Source of the DNA: Clavulina sp. PMI_390
Lineage: Eukaryota > Basidiomycota > Agaricomycetes > Cantharellales > Hydnaceae
Reading direction: 5' to 3'
Length of the DNA: 13,611 nt
NCBI GenBank assembly: GCA_015039315.1
Contig: WIDE01000288.1
Span: 1 to 13,611, forward strand
In this document: in pieces, positions 8,910 through 13,611 of the stretch
Numbering within the stretch: the first letter of the stretch is position 1
Layout of the letters: each line of letters opens with the position of its first letter
Notes under the pieces: model-generated
Databases searched by the model: none
What the model saw: only the letters and a program-made list of their open reading frames with translations
Told to the model about the DNA's origin: nothing
Position numbers and translations under genes: made by a program

Positions 8910-11111
8910 TTACAACGGCGGGAAGGAAGGACTGAAATCGAGCGGCGGAAGCACGTTCTCAGAAAGTCCCTGTGACGGCTGGGGAGCGTTGTGAACACCC
9001 GGACCAATGGGGATGGCGCTCTCCGTCAAAGATGAGACGCTGGACGATTCGGTAAAAAGAGCCGACACGTGGGGAGATCGAAGACCGTCAATATAGGAGT
9101 TGGAGTCAGGGTTGGCAGGGACGTTCTCCAGCCCCGCCGATACCAGCCAATCCCAAGAAAGAAATTGTGGGCTAATGAACGAGGGTTCCGCGATTTCATC
9201 GGCATCCCGCTGAACGTAAGTCCCAAGACCCGATGCATCAGCGCTCTCTTCCTCAAATAGTGGATTCGGTGAAGAGGGAGGCGATGAGGGGTAGAACGCT
9301 GGAGAGGTACCAGATAACGCTGGAGATGCCGTGAAAACTGTGCTTAGCCCCGATGCGGTCGAACCCGGAGTGGATGGGCGCAAGGAAGGGGCAGAGAGGG
9401 AGGAGGTTTCAAAGCCTTCGTGTGCAATGAGACAGGCGGGACGGGCGGTGGGCGACGGAGCTGTGACCGCAATTGGAGGTACCAGGGGCTGAGAGGCAGG
9501 GCTTGAGACTTGTTGAGTGGGGGGCTGTGGCCAGGATGAGCGGGAGAGGGTGTTGCTTGGTACCACAGTGCCACTGGGAGTGGTCTGTACTGCAGTAGTC
9601 TTGTTCCTGCGAGTGCTTTGTGTGACTCTCTGCGAGCGGCGATGACATTTCCTCTTTACTGTGCTTGGGGATTTTGTCGCCCGGGGTTTTGGGAGTCCCT
9701 GAATTTTGGACACGAAAACCGATTGTAAGAATTGCATTTGGATAGACGGGCAGACTATGGGGCAGCTCACATAACCACCGGGGCATTCATGGCCTAATTT
9801 TACGCAATTAGAACACCAGCCTCGCTCGTCCTGTTTTCCAGAACACTTCTAGAAAACAATATTCATCAGGCGATGCTCGCGCCCACTAGAGCGCCTACAA
9901 CTTACCTTATGCCGTTCTCGACACTTGAAGCAACCATCATTCGTTTTCACCTTGCCCACGCCGTTATTCAGCCCTTGGGGTTGGCTATCAGGAGAGGGTG
10001 TCGTATCTGGTTCCAACCTGCTTGCCCGCGTCTCTGCGAGTGGCTCCACCCTCGAGCCCCCTGGTGGTCCAGGGCTTGGATCAGGACGGGAGAGTCTGGA
10101 TTTTTTGACTCTATGTGGTTCGGAGTCATACTGTGGAGGAAGTGGTCGTCGAGAAGGGTTTGTCGGAGATGGAGGCGGAGGCGGAGGATTGCCCGAATGC
10201 GGAGTATGGTTAGTAGGGCGTGACAGTGGGGGAACTTGTAGTATGTTTCTAGGGTTTGACGATGGTATGCCCATCTCGAGCTGCAGTGAAGGTGCTTGAG
10301 TCAGCCGCTCATGTTGGAGAACAGGATTGATCAGGGGAGTAATGAAGGACTCGATGATCCTCCTTTCAGCGCCCCGACGGTGAGCGCGCGCGCCGAGCGC
10401 GGGTGAACCCGGGTGAGGATAGTGAAGTGGAGTATGAGATGGAGCGAGATCTTGGGAAAGGTTACTGGAAGGCAGTGTTGCTCCCGCAAACTGACTCGCC
10501 GGATTTGCGACTTCGGCTATGGCGTTGCCAGGTGTAGTTATTTTGGTATGGGCAAATTGATACGAAGTGAGCGGAGTGGACGGTGCTCGTGGTAGCCCAG
10601 GCCAAACAAAGCCGACGGCGGGACGAGCGGCGGCAATGCTGGCGGTTGACTGTTGATGATGGGATGGCGGAGTTACGCGCAACACACTGGTCTGCTGAGG
10701 GGGAAAAGAACCGAATGGGCTCGGAGTGAATGATGAGTGAAGGGAGCCGCCTGGGCCACTGTAGGTGTTGTAAATGTTGCTGGTAACAGGGCTGGAGGCA
10801 TCTACACGGAGGGGTGAATGGGCAATGGGAGGGCCCAGGTTCTGCGATTCAGCATGGAACGGGAGGGGATCATGGAAGTCGTTAGAGTTATGTGGGTGTG
10901 GTGTAAGTGCAGGTCCGCGAGCCTGAGAGCCTGTCGGCGTCGGATGCTTTGGTACGGGACGAGCATTTCGAGGACGGGGTGCGTCAGCTTGCTCGAGAAA
11001 TCATAGGTTGGGAGGTCGTACCATTGGCTCTCTAGAGGGGGCACCGCTGCCTGAAGCCCCACTATGCCTGCTTGGAAAGCTGGAGGAAGCGGAATCCTGC
11101 GGTGGGGTCAT
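8910..11111 (-). CDS. TF2: Zn(II)2Cys6 zinc-cluster transcription-factor-like protein, 657 aa, four exons
   Basis: Paralogue of TF1 in the same orientation; probable nuclear regulator of unknown targets. Exons: 11111-11022, 10922-9906, 9848-9771, 9698-8910 (stop TAA). Introns are 99, 57 and 72 nt, phase 0. The two introns around the 26-codon zinc exon fall at the same codons as in TF1. Zinc ligands are Cys361, 364, 371, 381, 384 and 391 with spacing x2-x6-x9-x2-x6, Trp380 before the fourth Cys and GGY after the last. The long second exon is Pro/Ser-rich, carries a YSGPGG motif shared with TF1, a run of six prolines, and a basic RVKKSR patch before the cluster. The final exon starts with a strongly basic segment (KRKCHRRSQR), then a VPPIAVTAPSP block shared with TF1. 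The C-terminal third differs from TF1 and TF3. The first exon has 30 codons and ends in Met before GTACGA, as TF1 ends in Met before GTATAG. The acceptor of intron 1 (CTCTCAG before 10922) is the least certain junction; an acceptor near 10991 would also stay in frame but leaves only a 31-nt intron. Confidence 0.85.
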
Positions 11112-11340
11112 CAAAGATGAGGAGCCGGAGGTTGAGCAGTTCTGGGTGATGATGAGTGGGTGGCAGACAGCGAAAGAGGTCAATATAAGGCGTAGTATAA
11201 ATGATGAAGAGTATATGTTGGATGCTGGGCGAACGAAAGCAGAAGGGAATGGGTGGCAAGGGATGAGAGTGAAAGCAGTTGGATCGTCTTTCTCCCCTCC
11301 GTCCAGTGACAGATTGAGAATGTCACGCTATGGCTGACGT
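11112..11340 (-). promoter_or_regulatory. Pyrimidine-rich leader and TATA-like region of TF2
   Basis: The coding strand is CT-rich upstream of the ATG at 11111. It also carries TA-rich TTATACTACGCCTTATATTG at 11201-11182, about 70-90 nt before the start codon, which could serve as a core promoter element. The limits are approximate and there is no transcript evidence. Confidence 0.4.
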
Positions 11341-12166
11341 TCATTAGGGCGCAGGCATCTGGCGTCACGGAGCCGCTGGCCATGTGGACCGACCGGTGGA
11401 TCGGGTCGAGTTTGCAGACCATCCTGCCTCGTACAACATGGAGAGTGTCCGAGGAAGGTTTATGTTTCCGGTGATGGAGACGACTGCATTTCGTGGAGCG
11501 GATCGTGCGGTCAGAGGCCACTGGACGTAGAAGGTGTGTTTCTTAAGTGAGCCGCGCTTTGCTTGCGACAACTCACCAGTTACTCTCTACTGAACTGAAT
11601 CACCTCTCGATCGATAGAGGACAATCAGTCATGACGTGGTGTGGGAAAGGCCCTCGGAAATTGAAATGAGGGATGTGTTGCCTCCGACAACGTAAACAGT
11701 TTCCCAAGTACAACCAAGAAAGACCTATCAAAAGACAGAAAATACCAGCTGGCCCTCTCTCGACTGATAGGGCCAAAAACAGATCGGAAGGGTGCCCAGT
11801 AGACTTCCAGAGTTGTATTTGTGGGTAGCGTACCCACTTAGCAAGAGTCAAGTGCAGCGGCTAGACAAAGGGGGCCGAGAAGTTGAAGGAGGATCAATCT
11901 GGCCCTACGATTAGTTAGCAATACTTATACCCCTTCCTGCGCCCATCCAGCGCTTTTGACAGGGAAGATCACTTAGGGCCGCATTCAAATATTGAATTAT
12001 GGAATTTTCTTGTCAGTTGGAGTTGAAGCGTTCTCCGCCGCACTGACAAGAGGAGCTGCTACTCCGCCGCTTTGATGAATTGCTAGTGGGAACCACAGCA
12101 CACCCTGGATCCGATAGTGAAATAGGATAACGGCTACCGGCTCGGTCAAGAGATGGAAGCCTGGCA
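11341..12166. other. Upstream region of TF2, no gene recognised
   Basis: Contains several short overlapping frames but no landmark of the zinc-cluster family and no other domain. It probably holds distal promoter sequence of TF2 and the tail of the possible psi-C relic. Confidence 0.3.
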
Positions 12167-12817
12167 AACACCAAGAGGATCGAAGACATCGGGAGAATTC
12201 TCGGGAGTCGGAATCTGTTCGACGCTAGCATTAAAAGATCGATCTGTCGATAAGCCAGATCGTCTTTGAAAATTGTGTACAGTGAGCTGGCAGTTGATAG
12301 GATCAAAGGCACCTTGAGCGCGTTAAGCCAGGAATGGAGAGGTGCTACTTTTTTCTCTTTTCAGGGATGGCGATCAATTGGCTTATTTCAAAGAAAGGCA
12401 GGGTCGTGCAAGCAAGAATTCACAGCTCTGAACTGAGAGATTGATAAACAGCAAACAATATGCTCGGCAAACTCCGAATATAAGCCAGCAGCAGCAGCGC
12501 CCGAGCACTCAATTTTTTCTCACTAGCGCACCTCAGTAAATTCTGGACTGTGATTTAATAAATGGAGAAAGCTCAAAAGAAATCCGTGCTTGGAGATATG
12601 GTGTCTAGAACAGCACACGGCTCAACTCTCCTCTCAGAGGATGTTATTCGCTCGCCATTGGGCCCACATGAATTTTGCTCTATGGAGAGGACTTAATATG
12701 TTGATCACTCTCGTACTCTGTCGTCCGCACATACTCTGAAGATCTCGGAGTGAGTGCTTGATGGCAAAAGAGAAATCTAGCCAATGTCTAGTCGACGCAC
12801 TTTTCGCAGGGCGGACA
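12167..12817 (-). pseudogene. psi-C: possible, highly decayed zinc-cluster paralogue between TF2 and TF3
   Basis: This is weak. At 12817-12797 the minus strand reads CPPCEKC, which could be a remnant of the C-x2-C of the second cluster half (CSNCVK in TF2), soon followed by a stop. Near 12400 LPFFEIS recalls VPPIEVT, near 12295 STASSL recalls STPASTL, and at 12214-12167 IPTPENSPDVFDPLGV recalls the PP-x-P, EP, LG region before GLGLI in TF1 and TF3. The order and approximate spacing fit the family, but no single match is strong and chance similarity of Pro/Ser-rich reading frames is possible. It is listed because all the other gaps in the array hold relics. Confidence 0.25.
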
Positions 12818-12950
12818 AGGATATTCGGTCATGGCACCAATAATCAGTGAAAGTGACTTGGTTGAATTTTACCCACTCTGTGGCCAGGCGTAAATTGTGA
12901 TGTGGTCACTGGTCAGGTTACACACTGCAACCACTTAGGCTTAGGGAGTT

Positions 12951-13033
12951 GGAAAGAAAGGCGCAATGCATAGGAGCCAGGGAGCCATTCTACCAAAAAA
13001 TACTACCACGCACACAAAATATTACGGTATAGA
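12951..13033 (-). repeat. Conserved 3'-flank block, copy after TF3
   Basis: The plus strand begins GGAAAGAAAGGCGCAATGCAT and has AAAATATTACGGTATAG with the same 57-nt spacing as the TF1 copy. GCGCAATG lies about 324 nt beyond the TF3 stop. The similarity to the TF1 copy shows that the duplicated unit extended past the coding region. Confidence 0.55.
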
Positions 13034-13284
13034 CTAGGGATCATGCGAAGGAGGTGATGAACAGTGATTAAAAGAAACAGTAATCCTGATGTACAAGTGG
13101 TTTGTAACATACTGAGAATACAAGGCAGCAGACGATTGTACAAGGCCCCTCAAATAGGAGAGAGAGTGAAGAGAAATGATCAGAAAATCGTCGATATAGG
13201 TGTATTTCGATGAAGGAACTGGTGGGAGGAGTAAGCCATAACTCGGGTTGGGAGATGTGAGATTTGAATTGATGCAGACGGCGA

Positions 13285-13611
13285 CTACCAATAGTGATCT
13301 AGCATTCTCTTGACTGCTTGAGAGTCGAGACTACTAGCCGCGTCATCAAAGGATGATTCATCGCTAAGAGAAGAGAAAGTCTGTAGCTCGGGGTGGCTGA
13401 GGGGATTAGGAGGCTGGGCGGGAGGGACGGAGGTCTCAGAAGAGAAATGAAGATCATCCCCATGAATTGCAGGTAAGGGACGGTTCCAAAGAGGAATAGA
13501 TTCGCTGCTGCGCGAAGATCCTGCGAGATCATCTGCCATCGGGCTCGTGATAAGCCCGAGACCCTCAAAGTAAGAAGGTTCGACCTCAGCGTCAACACCA
13601 GGCGTAGGGGG
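13285..13611 (-). CDS. TF3: C-terminal part of a third zinc-cluster paralogue (cut by window edge)
   Basis: Only the last 108 codons are visible, open from the window edge to TAG at 13287-13285. The zinc cluster would lie outside the window, so membership rests on the tail. The tail aligns along its whole length with residues about 633-740 of TF1: PP-x-P, then EP, GLGLI, a shared AGSS, a Trp, a P-x-(M/I)-H-x-D block, a Pro-rich linker, LQ-x2-SS-x2-DE and a final D-x2-W. The stop follows directly after the Trp aligned with TF1 Trp740, so TF3 lacks the last 15 residues of TF1. The piece is Ser/Pro-rich and acidic. It is most likely the end of an intact gene, but damage further upstream cannot be excluded. 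Confidence 0.75.
   Translation of the reverse strand, partial: PPTPGVDAEVEPSYFEGLGLITSPMADDLAGSSRSSESIPLWNRPLPAIHGDDLHFSSETSVPPAQPPNPLSHPELQTFSSLSDESSFDDAASSLDSQAVKRMLDHYW

Noticed and set aside
11008..11337. Plus-strand open frame of 109 codons
   Set aside because: It is antisense to the first exon and leader of TF2, and its composition is explained by the CT-rich leader on the other strand.
12483..12500. Short GCA repeat
   Set aside because: Only about four units in non-coding sequence; not notable as a microsatellite.
1..13611. CRISPR array, transposon ends or tRNA and rRNA genes
   Set aside because: No regularly spaced repeats, no transposase or reverse-transcriptase motifs, no paired terminal repeats and no RNA gene features were seen by eye.

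Overview
The window looks like nuclear DNA of a filamentous fungus, most likely a basidiomycete. This rests on short spliceosomal introns (53-99 nt), pyrimidine-rich leaders before the start codons, and fungal-type Zn(II)2Cys6 zinc clusters. The species cannot be named from the sequence. All gene content I can support is on the minus strand and belongs to one paralogous family of zinc-cluster transcription-factor-like proteins.

Three copies look intact. TF1 (5090-2638, four exons, 755 aa) and TF2 (11111-8910, four exons, 657 aa) are complete. TF3 enters at the right edge and shows only its last 108 codons (13611-13285). TF1 and TF2 have the same exon plan: a 30-codon first exon ending in Met, a long Ser/Pro-rich exon, a 26-codon exon carrying the second half of the zinc cluster, and a final exon of about 265 codons. 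Introns 2 and 3 sit at the same codons in both. The zinc cluster lies in the middle of the protein (residues 457-487 and 361-391), not at the N-terminus. TF1 and TF3 share an alignable C-terminal tail; that of TF2 is different.

The stretches between these genes are not plain intergenic DNA. In the same orientation they hold decayed relics of the same family, with frameshifts and stops: psi-A (about 2060-1452), psi-D (about 6615-6292), psi-B (about 7637-6875) and a weak candidate, psi-C (about 12817-12167). From left to right the order is psi-A, TF1, psi-D, psi-B, TF2, possibly psi-C, TF3. This is a birth-and-death tandem array of regulators with at least six members in 13.6 kb. A short conserved block lies 250-325 nt after the stop of each intact gene, so the duplicated unit includes the 3' flank.

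If expressed, the intact proteins would act in the nucleus as DNA-binding regulators. TF1 also ends in an acidic-amphipathic motif resembling an activation domain. No enzyme, transporter, tRNA, rRNA, CRISPR array or intact transposon was recognised, so the pathway they control is unknown. All splice sites and start codons are my own reading of the sequence and have no transcript support here.
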